In this document: positions 1 through 9,583 of the stretch, piece after piece
How the letters are laid out: each line of letters starts with the position of its first letter
How positions within the stretch are numbered: position 1 is the stretch's first letter
Source of the DNA: Acidimicrobiia bacterium
GTDB lineage: Bacteria > Actinomycetota > Acidimicrobiia > Acidimicrobiales > Aldehydirespiratoraceae
Length of the DNA stretch: 34,674 nt
Reading direction: 5' to 3'
Assembly (NCBI GenBank): GCA_024421085.1
Contig: JAHQYN010000026.1
Coordinates: 1-34,674 of the forward strand
Notes under the pieces: generated by a model
Told to the model about the DNA's origin: nothing
What the model saw: only the letters and a program-made list of their open reading frames with translations
The model's database searches: none
Position numbers and translations under genes: made by a program

Positions 1-440
1 TCCCTTAAACAAATCAGCCTGACACGGCTCCACACCCACAGTCACAACAAAAACCTCCCCACACAAAACGGACTACAACCATGTAATTATAACACCAACC
101 CTACCGAGAAAAACACCAGCCACCTAGGGCGCTTTTCAGCGAACCCACAGAGGTCGCATGTAGTGGCGTTCGGGAAAAGGTTCGACCACCGAGTCCAATT
201 CCTCAACCGAGCGCACGATGTTCCGTGCGGACCGTGAGCGCAGAGACCGTTATCGGGCTCGCCCGCCGTGAGGGCATCGAGGCGCATGATCCCGTAACCT
301 GTGGGTGCAGGACCAATGCACCAATAAGCACGGCAGAGTGGGCTCGTTGAGCCGACTAGAACCTGACCGTGAGCTCCGGGTTTGCGCTCGTTGCAGTCGA
401 AAAGAGTTAGTGGGCTTGTTGTGTCGGCTAGAGTCTTGCC

Positions 441-1103
441 GTGTGTGCTGCTTTGGGAGATGACGGACTGCCGGCGGGTTTGGCGCGGCGGGCTGATGGA
501 ACGCCGGCTTGCTGGTGGGGCGAAGGACACGAAGACTACGCCGCGTATCACGACCGGGAGTGGGGGTTGCCGGTCCTTGCTGATGTGCCGCTCTACGAGA
601 AGATGTGCTTGGAGGGTTTCCAGTCGGGCCTCTCCTGGTTGACAATCCTCCGCAAACGGACCCACTTCCGAGCCGCTTTCAGTGGTTTCGACTTCGAACA
701 GGTAGCCAGTTTCGGTGCGGGTGATGTGGAACGACTGCTCGGCGATGCTGGCATCGTTCGGCATCGGGGCAAGATCGAAGCGACGATCAACAACGCCCGC
801 GCGGCCATCCACACGGTGGAGACGCACGGTAGCCTAGCCGCGTTCTTCTGGAGCTTCGAACCCGAACCTGCGGCCCGCCCGGCGCAGATCGATCATGCGG
901 CGGTGGCTGACATGGCGACCACCGCCGAATCTACGGCGATGAGCAGGGCTCTCAAGAAACTGGGCTGGCGCTTCGTCGGACCGACCACCTGCTACGCCCT
1001 GATGCAGGCGGCAGGCATTGTCAACGATCATCTCGAGGGCTGTCACCGTCGCCAGAAGATCGAAGAAATGAGGTCGCTCGTAGTGCGTCAACAAATTTTG
1101 TGA
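441..1103 (+). CDS. tag: DNA-3-methyladenine glycosylase I
   Basis: Protein contains CWW...DYAAYHDREWGLPV...LYEKMCLEGFQSGLSWLTILRKR and KKLGWRFVGPTTCYALMQAAGIVNDHLEGC, typical of the Tag family. The true start may differ slightly. Confidence 0.93.
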   Translation: MCAALGDDGLPAGLARRADGTPACWWGEGHEDYAAYHDREWGLPVLADVPLYEKMCLEGFQSGLSWLTILRKRTHFRAAFSGFDFEQVASFGAGDVERLLGDAGIVRHRGKIEATINNARAAIHTVETHGSLAAFFWSFEPEPAARPAQIDHAAVADMATTAESTAMSRALKKLGWRFVGPTTCYALMQAAGIVNDHLEGCHRRQKIEEMRSLVVRQQIL

Positions 1104-1722
1104 CGCTGACGGGAATTTGTTTCCGCTGTTCAGAGAGTTGCAAACCGCCCGTGACAATATCGCGGCGCACCACCTAGTTGAGCACGGCGACGCGGCTTAC
1201 GGTCGCTACTCGGGACACCGGTCTTCCCCGGTCACTTCCCAATTCTAGGGTCGCCGGCGAACGTCTGGGGCTGATGATGACGGCTCATCGCCTAACCCGG
1301 TAGCCCGAGGAGTATGGGGGCACGCAGGTCGAGGCGAGGGTACAGCCTCACCAACTCCTCGTCGTGGATGCCGGTGTCGGCGTTGACGAGCACGAATCGC
1401 TCAAGTTCGGCCTCGCTCTCCCGCTCGGGATGTGGTCGCCGCGTCCGTTGCGGAACGGGGTTTGGCGCGGGTCGCTGGTGTTGTCGCTTTCGGTAGGCGC
1501 TTGCGGCATTTTGATTTCAAGAGCAACCGTGTCGTTCATAGTTGTAGTTCAGCGCTGGGAAAGAAGCCTGGCCGTCCCGACTTGCAATCTACCGTTACCT
1601 CGGGTATAGTCTTGAGAATTGCGATATATTTCAAGTGCTGGACAACAACCATAAGGATGACCGAACATGTTTGATGACAACTCTCAGGCGCTGAACCACC
1701 GGTGGAGCAAACCACGACTGTC

Positions 1723-1813
<91 letters not shown>

Positions 1814-1822
1814 ACGCCCCCG

Positions 1823-4800
1823 ATGTCTGGTAAACCGACGCGGGGCCTCTTCGGCCTCCTTCCCGTCCTAGCGCTGCTGCTCACTGGAGCAATCGGCCTT
1901 GTCCAGGCGGCGCCCGCCGAGGCGCAGAGCACTCTGGGCCCGCTGCCGGCGCTGGTCGCCAGGGCGACCGCTTCGCAAACGTTGGTCCTCAACTGGATGG
2001 CACCGACAGTGGGCACGGCGACGGGTTACAACGTGCATTACACCGCGGCGCCGGCCTCGGGTGCCGGCGCGGTCGGGGACAACGCCGCCGCGGGCACGGG
2101 CGACCCGTTGACGTCTTGGGTGTTCGGCAACTTCTCGGGGGGCACAAGCACCACCCAGACGTTCACCGGCCTGACCGACGGCCAGGCGTACCGGTTCCGG
2201 GTGCGGGCAACTGCCAGCGGGGTCAACAGTGAATGGGCGTTCGCGACGGGCACGCCGATGCCGGTCACCGGGCTTGTGTCGTTCCAGTTAAACACGTTGC
2301 TGACCGTGGAGTCCGATTCCGAGCCCGAAGAGATTGTGGTGCTGTTGAGCCCCGCGCAGACCCACAGCGTCACGGTGGGGATCATCGCGGTAGACGTCAA
2401 CACGATCCCAGCCGACTACTCCCTGGTTGCGAACAGCGTCACCTTCGCACCGGGCGAGACCCAGAAGACTTTCGGAATTACCGCGACGGCAGACCTGGCA
2501 GACGACGGCGGCAACGAAGTGGTTATCCTGCGGCTGTCGCCGCCGACGAACATCGGTGTGGGCGCCAGCCATTACCAAAACGAGATGGTCATCGTCGACG
2601 ACAGCCTCGAACCGTTCTCTCTGAACGTCAGCGCAGGCGCCCGCCAACTGGCCCTCTTCTGGCCGGCGTCGCCAACAAGCTCCAATGGCTTCCACCTGCA
2701 TTACACGGCTTCGTCGTCGGTGGCCGATGACGCGGCGGCTTCCGGCTCGGACCCGTCGGCGGGCTGGGTGGAGGTCTCCCTCTCCGAGGCCACAACGCGT
2801 GCACACAAGCTCGCGGGCTTGACCGACGGCCGGACCTACCGTTTGCGATTGCGGCCCTACCTCGTTGAGGACAGCATGGAGGTCCCCGGCGACTGGGTGT
2901 TCGCCACGGGCACGCCCGGGTCGCCGGTGTCGTGGCAGGGTTACGACCTGACCTTGAGCGTCGACCGCCAGCCCTCGGAGAAGGGCGCTGATGTGGTGGT
3001 GACGCTCGACTTGGGCCGTGCGGCACCGCCGGGTTTCTGGGCGCAGATCGAGGGTCTTCCTTCGGGTTCGGCGAGCTACGGCTTGGCCACAAGTCTCTAT
3101 CAGCGCGGCCAAAGTGGGCGCTTGACGGACAATCTGAAGCCCAAACGCGTTGACGCGAGAATCGGCATGGACTGGACGATGATCGTCCCGGGCAGGCCAC
3201 AGTTGCAGAGCGAGCAGCCTTATGGCAGCCCCGGACAGCGTTTCGATCTGGCGGCGAACCTGGGGGACTGGAACGGTGCCCAGACCAAGACGATACGGCT
3301 GAGGACCATCGACGACCCCTGGACCGATCCGGGCGAGACGATAGTTCTGCGTGCCACCGGCTACAACTTCTCCGTACGCAAGGTGGGTAATCCCTGGACG
3401 GGATACGGGTTCTCGGAACTGTTCTCCAACACGCTGACGCTGACCATCAACGACGACGACAGCCCCGCCCGCGCTGCGTCACCGCTGCAGGTCGGGGTGC
3501 TCAATGCGCTGGTCTACGAGACGGACGGTGCCACCAACAATGCGCCCGTGACGGTCTGGCTCAGCCGTCCGGCGTCTCATGATGTCACGGTGGACTACGC
3601 GACGACGGCGCCGAACGCGGCGAGGCCCGGAGTGGACTTCGAGGCGGTCTCGGGCACGGTGACGATCCCGGAGGGCGAGACCCGCGCTGAGGTGATCGTG
3701 CCGATCCTCGACGACGGTTTGGAGGACAGCGGCGAGACCTTCCTGCTGGAACTGTCGAACCCGTCGCCGTCGTCGGTGCGGGTGGCGCGCGCTTCAGCAA
3801 CGGTGACGATCCGCAACGACGAGACCGAGCTCGCAGACCTGACCGCGCAGGGCGGCCCTGGCGCCAAAGGGCCCTGGACCGAACTCGACATCGGCGCGTT
3901 CTCGCCTGAGCTGACCGACTACGCGGTGACGGTGCCCTATGAGACGACCCATGTGCAGTTGCGCGCCACCCCGCTGGACGAGGCCGTGTCGTTGGCGACG
4001 GGCTCGGGCTCGCAGCAGTCGGCGGTGCAATCCGGCCGTTGGGGCCCATCGGTGGCGCTCGAGGTCGGCAACAACACCATCGCGATGTCGGCGACGGGGC
4101 CCTCGGGCGACGTGCTGACCTACCAGGTGACCGTCACACGCGAGGAGTGGACGGAATCGTCGGACGCGGAGCTGCGGTCGCTGCTGGTCGGGGGTGCGTC
4201 GAACGCTGCGGGGCCGTGGACCAAGCTAGACATCGGCCCGCTCTCGCCGGGCCAGACGCGCTACGCAGTGACCGCGCCGCGGGGCACGACGGTGGCGCGG
4301 CTGCTCGCAACCCCCGAAGACGATGCCGCGACGCTGCGGTCGGGCACGGGTTCGGCACTGCGGGCGGTGCGGTCGGGCTTCTGGAGCCGAGGTCTGCCGC
4401 TCACAGGGGGCGAAAACACGTTGACGGTGGAGGTGACCGCCGAGGACGGCACCACCAAGACCTACACGGTGACGGTGACACTGCCCGGCAAATCTGCGCC
4501 GACAGCCGCCTCGCCGATCACCGAAACAACCACCACGGCACGGCCACCAGCCGAACCTGTGTCTCCGACTCAGGAAGTGCCCAGCCAACCAGACACAGAC
4601 ACAACCACAGCCACAGAATCTCGGCCTCAAGACACAGATAAAGACTCTCGGCCTCAAGACACAGTCGACGCTGGAACTCCAGACACAGACACAGACACAG
4701 ACACTGACTCTGGGCCTCCAGACATAGTCAATGCCTACGATGCCGACAACAACGGCACGATCGACCTCAGTGAACTTCTAGCCGCCATGCGCGACTACCA

Positions 4801-4861
4801 GAACAACCAGGTCACCCTCCCACAACTCCAGACCATCATCCGCTACTACCTGACCAACTAA
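1823..4861 (+). CDS. Secreted FN3 / Calx-beta / cadherin-like beta-sandwich protein with Thr/Asp-rich linker and C-terminal EF-hand (dockerin-like) segment
   Basis: The ATG at 1823 gives a signal peptide (MSGKPTRGLFGLLPVLALLLTGAIGLVQAAPAEAQ). FN3-like segments (YRFRVRA), Calx-beta-like segments (DYSLVANSVTFAPGETQKTFGI; DFEAVSGTVTIPEGETRAEVIVPILDDGLEDSGETFLLEL) and two LxxLxxGP...YTVTV repeats are present. The tracked ORF start at 1667 reads through the poly-C tract and is less likely. Confidence 0.85.
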   Translation: MSGKPTRGLFGLLPVLALLLTGAIGLVQAAPAEAQSTLGPLPALVARATASQTLVLNWMAPTVGTATGYNVHYTAAPASGAGAVGDNAAAGTGDPLTSWVFGNFSGGTSTTQTFTGLTDGQAYRFRVRATASGVNSEWAFATGTPMPVTGLVSFQLNTLLTVESDSEPEEIVVLLSPAQTHSVTVGIIAVDVNTIPADYSLVANSVTFAPGETQKTFGITATADLADDGGNEVVILRLSPPTNIGVGASHYQNEMVIVDDSLEPFSLNVSAGARQLALFWPASPTSSNGFHLHYTASSSVADDAAASGSDPSAGWVEVSLSEATTRAHKLAGLTDGRTYRLRLRPYLVEDSMEVPGDWVFATGTPGSPVSWQGYDLTLSVDRQPSEKGADVVVTLDLGRAAPPGFWAQIEGLPSGSASYGLATSLYQRGQSGRLTDNLKPKRVDARIGMDWTMIVPGRPQLQSEQPYGSPGQRFDLAANLGDWNGAQTKTIRLRTIDDPWTDPGETIVLRATGYNFSVRKVGNPWTGYGFSELFSNTLTLTINDDDSPARAASPLQVGVLNALVYETDGATNNAPVTVWLSRPASHDVTVDYATTAPNAARPGVDFEAVSGTVTIPEGETRAEVIVPILDDGLEDSGETFLLELSNPSPSSVRVARASATVTIRNDETELADLTAQGGPGAKGPWTELDIGAFSPELTDYAVTVPYETTHVQLRATPLDEAVSLATGSGSQQSAVQSGRWGPSVALEVGNNTIAMSATGPSGDVLTYQVTVTREEWTESSDAELRSLLVGGASNAAGPWTKLDIGPLSPGQTRYAVTAPRGTTVARLLATPEDDAATLRSGTGSALRAVRSGFWSRGLPLTGGENTLTVEVTAEDGTTKTYTVTVTLPGKSAPTAASPITETTTTARPPAEPVSPTQEVPSQPDTDTTTATESRPQDTDKDSRPQDTVDAGTPDTDTDTDTDSGPPDIVNAYDADNNGTIDLSELLAAMRDYQNNQVTLPQLQTIIRYYLTN

Positions 4862-5005
4862 ACAAAAGCATTGGCACTTGCGGGCGGAATAGAGGACCAC
4901 GAACTGCCCCACCGCCACCTGGCCACCGAGGCTTGATGCCCCTCGCTCAGGAGAGGCGACGGTTGCATCCGCCTGCAAACCAGGCCGACCCCGAGGCGGT
5001 CGCCG

Positions 5006-8000
5006 TCAGCTCACTTCGTCCATGATCGAGAGGATGTCTTTGCCGTATCTCTCAAGCTTGACGGGGCCGATTCCGCTGATCGACAGCAGTTCGTCATCGG
5101 TGTTGGGGCGTTGTGCCGCGAGTTCATAGAGCGTGGTGTCGTTGAACACCACGTATGCTGGCACCCCGGCTGTCTTGGCTGCGGCCGAGCGCCAAGCCTT
5201 CAGTTTCTCACGCAAGCGCACTTCGTCGAGGGTGGACGCTTCGGGCGGGTCGATCGGACCGCGGCGCCGCGACGGTGCCGGGGCTGGTTCGGTCTCTCCC
5301 GCCCCGGTAGCGGGCTGTGCGGGTTCGGGTTGTGCGGGGTTGCGGTTGACAGCTGGGCCGCGACGCCGTGGCGGTGTGCGTGTTGGTTCGGTCCCGCCAG
5401 CCTCGGGGACCGGGCGGACGGGTGTGGGTTGTGCCGCTGTGTGCATCTCGTCGACGAACCGTGACGGCGGTTGACCAGCGTTTATTGCCACGGTTTCGCT
5501 GGCTCGGGTGATCGCTACGTGAAAGACCCGCCGCTCCTCTTCGGTGTCGGCTGAGAGCCGGTGCGGCATCAGTCCCTCGCCGGCGTCGTGGACGATCACA
5601 TGGGGCCATTCGCGCCCCTTCACCCGGTGGATCGTGCTCAGCGTTATGCGGGGCGGCACCGCGCCGGTCGGCCGGGACTGGCCGGTGTTGGTTGGCTGTG
5701 ACTGGCCGGTGTTGGTTGGCTGTGACCGGACCGTGCTGGTGGGACTGAGCCGCTGTGCCAGCCAGGCGGGGAACTCTGCGGGGTCTTCGCAGCGCTTGGC
5801 GACCGCCAGCAGGGCGGCCAGGTCGTCGCCGTGGGTCGAGCGGTCGACCGACCGTCGGCTGGCATCGAGACGGTTGTCGAGCGCTCGACCGAGCCCGATA
5901 TCGTCGCGGACCGCTTCGAGGAGCGTCACTGTGTCGGCGTTGCGGTCGGCGAGGCGACGGAGTGCTTCGAGGTGGGCAATGAACTCGGCAATCTTGATCT
6001 GGTCGCGTTCCTGGTTGAGCCGGCCCGCCAGTGCCTTCAACCGGCGGGGGCTTCGTTGCTCGCCGACCCAGCCGACCAGGCGGGCACTGATCCCCCTGGG
6101 CGGTCTGCGCACCGCGGTCTCCAGGGCGTCGCTCGGAAGGGAGTTCTCGGGAGCGACGGCGAGGTGCAGCCAGGCCAGCGCGCCGGCGACTCCGGTCCGC
6201 TCCATGAAACCCGCCCCGACCGGACGGTTGGTGGGGATTCCGTCCTCTTCGAGAAGGATCATCGGGCCCAGCAGAGTCGCGTTCACCCGGGCCAGCACGG
6301 CAATGTCGGTTGCTCCCACGTTGCTGTCGAGAAGTTCCGAGACCCGGTTGATCGTTGCTTGCAGGGGGTCATCGCTCAGCGAGACCTCGATCTCGTTGTC
6401 GAGCGCGGCGCGCCCGGGGCGCGCCCGGATGGTCTTGTCGACCCGACGCCGGTTGTGCGTGAGCAACGTGGCCGCGGCGTTGACCACGCTCGGACCGCAG
6501 CGATAGTTGACCCGCAGGTCATGGGTGGCCGCACCCGGAAACAGGTCGGCGAAGTCGATCAACCAGGATGGCGAGGCTCCGGCGTAGCCGTAGATGGTCT
6601 GGTCGTCGTCGCCCACTCCGAAGACGTTCGCAGCCGGACCGGCAAGCAGGCGGATCAGCAGGATGTGGGCGGGTGTCAGGTCTTGGAACTCGTCTACGAG
6701 CAGCACCCCGCAGGCCCGCCTGGCGACCGCCCGTGCTCGGGGATCAGTGCACAGCACCTCGATTGCTCCCAGGACCTGCTCGTCGAAGTCGACGACCCCG
6801 GCCTCATCGAGACGAGCGCGGTACTCAGGCAGAGCATCGGCGAAGCCGCGGACGTCGCCTCCGAACTCCTGTTCAACCGCACTCGGTGGACGCAGCCCCA
6901 TGCGCGTGGCGGTGAGAGCCTCGATCCAGACCGCCAGGGGATCGGCCATCGCTACACGTCGTCCGCCGACGAAACTGTTGAGCATCTGCCGCACTTCGTG
7001 TTCGTCGATCACTCGTGTTCCATTGCGTCGGGCAGGCCTGCGGAACGGCCCTGAGCCCCGCAGAATCGCCAGCGCCAGACTGTTGAGGGTGCGGATTTCC
7101 AGGCCTGCTAGGTCTGTTGTGCGCTCCTGCATCTCTTCGCGGGCGCGCACGTTGTAGGCGACGAGGCAGACGCTCGCCGGGTCGATCCCGCGGTCCCGAA
7201 TCAGGTGCCGGGCCCGTTCTGTGAGCACCCGGGTCTTGCCTGATCCGGCGGGAGCGATGATCCTGGCGCCTCCACCGCTGTGCGCGACCGCGCGCAGCTG
7301 ATCGTCGGCGAGGTCGGCGCTCGGTGCGGTGTTGCGAACGGTTGCGACCGAACCGATGCCGAGATGCACCGCTGGAATCACCGGCGCTTCGAGGTCGCTG
7401 TTGTCGAACCAGTCCAGCGGCCCTCCGTCGCACCAAGCCGGCCCTCGGCTGGTCTCTACGTCTCCCGGACCTTGGGTCAGGGGTCTGGCGCCCGCACTGA
7501 CGGCCAGCGAAACCGCACGGATTGTCGGCTGGTCGGGTGCTCGGGCATCGACTGCGTGGTCGAACACCAGATGCTGCAGTGCCTCGCCCTCGAGGTCGGT
7601 GTTGGGTGACAGGTGCCAGTAGGACACGTCGAGCACAGGTGGTTCGTCACTGAGGTCGATCCCCAACTCGATGACTGCTCTGGTTCGTGCCGTCCGCAGC
7701 GCTCGGAGACGGCCGAATGCACCCGGCTGCCCGTCCACAACAATGCGCTCACACTCCGCCCATGGTTCAGGAGCGTCCTGCCCCGGATTGACCACCAGGT
7801 TCCGTCCCAGAGCCTCGGGCCCCGCCAAGCGCTGCCAATCCGCTGCCAGCGCCACCGGGCGGCACCCGTTCAGGAGTTTCGGCCGCGCCACGGAGAAGTT
7901 CGGGGGTCCTGGCCGGTCAGCGGACAGCTCGGTCAGCCTCGGTGGGGCCGATCCTGGTTTTGTGTCGATGGGCTCGCCGTCCAGAGGTGGCACGTCGAGC

Positions 8001-8062
8001 GAGCAGGTGCGCACCTCGTTGACGGTCCCATGCCGCCCGCCACAGTGTCCGCAAGCAATCAT
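5006..8062 (-). CDS. UvrD/Rep-type ATP-dependent DNA helicase with C-terminal HRDC domain
   Basis: Walker A AGSGKTRVLTERA, VDEFQDLTPAHI, GDDDQTIYGYAGA, LSTIHRVKGREWPHVIV, ERRVFHVAITRA. C-terminal LREKLKAWRSAAAKTAGVPAYVVFNDTTLYELA...ISGIGPVKLERYG is HRDC-like. Confidence 0.93.
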   Translation of the reverse strand: MIACGHCGGRHGTVNEVRTCSLDVPPLDGEPIDTKPGSAPPRLTELSADRPGPPNFSVARPKLLNGCRPVALAADWQRLAGPEALGRNLVVNPGQDAPEPWAECERIVVDGQPGAFGRLRALRTARTRAVIELGIDLSDEPPVLDVSYWHLSPNTDLEGEALQHLVFDHAVDARAPDQPTIRAVSLAVSAGARPLTQGPGDVETSRGPAWCDGGPLDWFDNSDLEAPVIPAVHLGIGSVATVRNTAPSADLADDQLRAVAHSGGGARIIAPAGSGKTRVLTERARHLIRDRGIDPASVCLVAYNVRAREEMQERTTDLAGLEIRTLNSLALAILRGSGPFRRPARRNGTRVIDEHEVRQMLNSFVGGRRVAMADPLAVWIEALTATRMGLRPPSAVEQEFGGDVRGFADALPEYRARLDEAGVVDFDEQVLGAIEVLCTDPRARAVARRACGVLLVDEFQDLTPAHILLIRLLAGPAANVFGVGDDDQTIYGYAGASPSWLIDFADLFPGAATHDLRVNYRCGPSVVNAAATLLTHNRRRVDKTIRARPGRAALDNEIEVSLSDDPLQATINRVSELLDSNVGATDIAVLARVNATLLGPMILLEEDGIPTNRPVGAGFMERTGVAGALAWLHLAVAPENSLPSDALETAVRRPPRGISARLVGWVGEQRSPRRLKALAGRLNQERDQIKIAEFIAHLEALRRLADRNADTVTLLEAVRDDIGLGRALDNRLDASRRSVDRSTHGDDLAALLAVAKRCEDPAEFPAWLAQRLSPTSTVRSQPTNTGQSQPTNTGQSRPTGAVPPRITLSTIHRVKGREWPHVIVHDAGEGLMPHRLSADTEEERRVFHVAITRASETVAINAGQPPSRFVDEMHTAAQPTPVRPVPEAGGTEPTRTPPRRRGPAVNRNPAQPEPAQPATGAGETEPAPAPSRRRGPIDPPEASTLDEVRLREKLKAWRSAAAKTAGVPAYVVFNDTTLYELAAQRPNTDDELLSISGIGPVKLERYGKDILSIMDEVS
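5676..5723. repeat. 24-bp tandem repeat x2 in helicase linker (encodes QSQPTNTG x2)
   Basis: gactggccggtgttggttggctgt occurs twice back to back. Confidence 0.9.
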
Positions 8063-8378
8063 CGCCGCGCTCCAAGCATCGGTAGCACGTTACGCCGAAT
8101 TTCGTTCACTGCCCTCTCACCTGCTCAACATCCAGCGACCCTGAACAGACCCGCTCCGGTCCACCCTAGATTCAGCCTGTGACAGCCAACCGATGTGTGA
8201 TCTCTCGCCAACGGCTACGTGCTCGCTCAAAGCACCACAACACGAGTGGATGTAGCTGTGGCTACGGTCGTCAGGCTCGTTGGCGTTTCAGCCGACAGTG
8301 CGCGGGGCTACACCCGGAACCGCGGCTGTCTCGACCGGCGCCAGCAAGGCGGTACCGGGCGGGTGGTCGCGGCTGCGC

Positions 8379-8795
8379 TCAGTTGATCGGTTTCAGACCG
8401 TTCGACGGCGTTAGCGACCAAAGTGACGGCCCGCTTGAGAGACCGACCTCCTGCGCGATCTGGTCCCACGACTGCTCGATGAGCGCCGCCATCTGGGACT
8501 TGTTCATGTTCTTGGCGCTCGTTAGGAATACCGCTCTGACCGCTGACCGCATCAGGTGCTCGCGCTCGATTCTGTCGCGACGTATCCGCTTGTCCCGGGT
8601 TACGAATATCAGGTCAAGGTTTCCGCTACCGAGCGCGTCGAGCAGGTCCGTGTCTTTGGTGGACGGTGGGATCTCCAGGATCGCAGGGTGTCCGACCCAG
8701 TACACGAGTCCTGGGTGGAGGGAGTCAAGCTCGTAGGCAACGCCCAAGATGTTCTCGTCAATGAAAATCCCGCCGAACGTGCCGCCTCGTGCCAT
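8379..8795 (-). CDS. PIN-like toxin (VapC45-type)
   Basis: MARGGTFGGIFIDENILGVAYEL...DLIFVTRDKRIRRDRIE; small acidic-motif PIN-like protein immediately downstream of a DUF433 protein. Confidence 0.7.
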   Translation of the reverse strand: MARGGTFGGIFIDENILGVAYELDSLHPGLVYWVGHPAILEIPPSTKDTDLLDALGSGNLDLIFVTRDKRIRRDRIEREHLMRSAVRAVFLTSAKNMNKSQMAALIEQSWDQIAQEVGLSSGPSLWSLTPSNGLKPIN

Positions 8796-8807
8796 GCCAG
8801 TGCGGGT

Positions 8808-9482
8808 TCATGCAACCCTTGAGCATCTCAGTGCGTCGTTGAGGATGTCGTCGTCGATGTCCCAGGTCGCCTTGATGTCGTCACGCGCTTCGCCCGCGGC
8901 CATCGCTTCGACGATTGCTGAGACCCGCAGTCGCCGGTGTCGGATCGTAGGCTCGCCGAAGCCGTACTCGGGGTCGAGCACCACATTCGCAGTGCCGAAC
9001 ATGCCGAATCGCCGCACCTCGTCGTCTTCGTACTCCGCGTCCTGTTGGAACCGTTGGACTTCCATCGAGAGCATTACGTTCTGGCTTGTTCGCAGAACGA
9101 ACCGCAGCGACGGCTTCAGCACCGTCTCGTCCTGGATTCGCAACACCAGATCCTTGCCGTCCTCGCTGAGAAACGGCCGAGCGGTCGCGAGAGGGTGGTC
9201 GGTGTTGAACTCTCTGCGCAGCGCCATAATCGCCGGCCGCATCCGCACGACCGCGACACCGCGGCTTCGGTATTCGGCGATGAGCCGTGTTTCGACGAAC
9301 TCACCCCATGTGACCACATCTGAGCCTGTTGCGCTTTCGCGGACGAGCGGCTCATACCTGCGACCGCGGCGCTCGTAGCCGTCGATCCAACGCCGTGCCG
9401 TGCCTACTCCCAGATCGAGCAGGCGATCCACCTGGCTCATCACGTACAAGTCTCGATGTAGCAGGGACGTAACCTGACCCAT
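8808..9482 (-). CDS. DUF433-type antitoxin (VapB45-like) with N-terminal HTH-like region
   Basis: RLLDLGVGTARRWIDGYERRGRRYEPL...TWGEFVETRLIAEYRSRGVAVVRMRPAI...EPTIRHRRLRVSAIVEAMAAGEARDDIKATWDIDDDILNDAL. Confidence 0.75.
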   Translation of the reverse strand: MGQVTSLLHRDLYVMSQVDRLLDLGVGTARRWIDGYERRGRRYEPLVRESATGSDVVTWGEFVETRLIAEYRSRGVAVVRMRPAIMALRREFNTDHPLATARPFLSEDGKDLVLRIQDETVLKPSLRFVLRTSQNVMLSMEVQRFQQDAEYEDDEVRRFGMFGTANVVLDPEYGFGEPTIRHRRLRVSAIVEAMAAGEARDDIKATWDIDDDILNDALRCSRVA

Positions 9483-9583
9483 GAGAACCTCCTGCGACGA
9501 TCAGTGGCCCTGAGAATACCACGAGCACAACCACGGTGGTCGGCGGTTTCGCAGGTGGAGGTTTGCTGCGAGAACGGACGAGG

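Noticed and set aside
5831-7054. 407-aa plus-strand ORF inside the helicase gene
   Set aside because: Antisense shadow ORF in high-GC DNA; no recognisable domain, whereas the minus frame is a clear UvrD helicase. The same applies to 5544-6506 and others.
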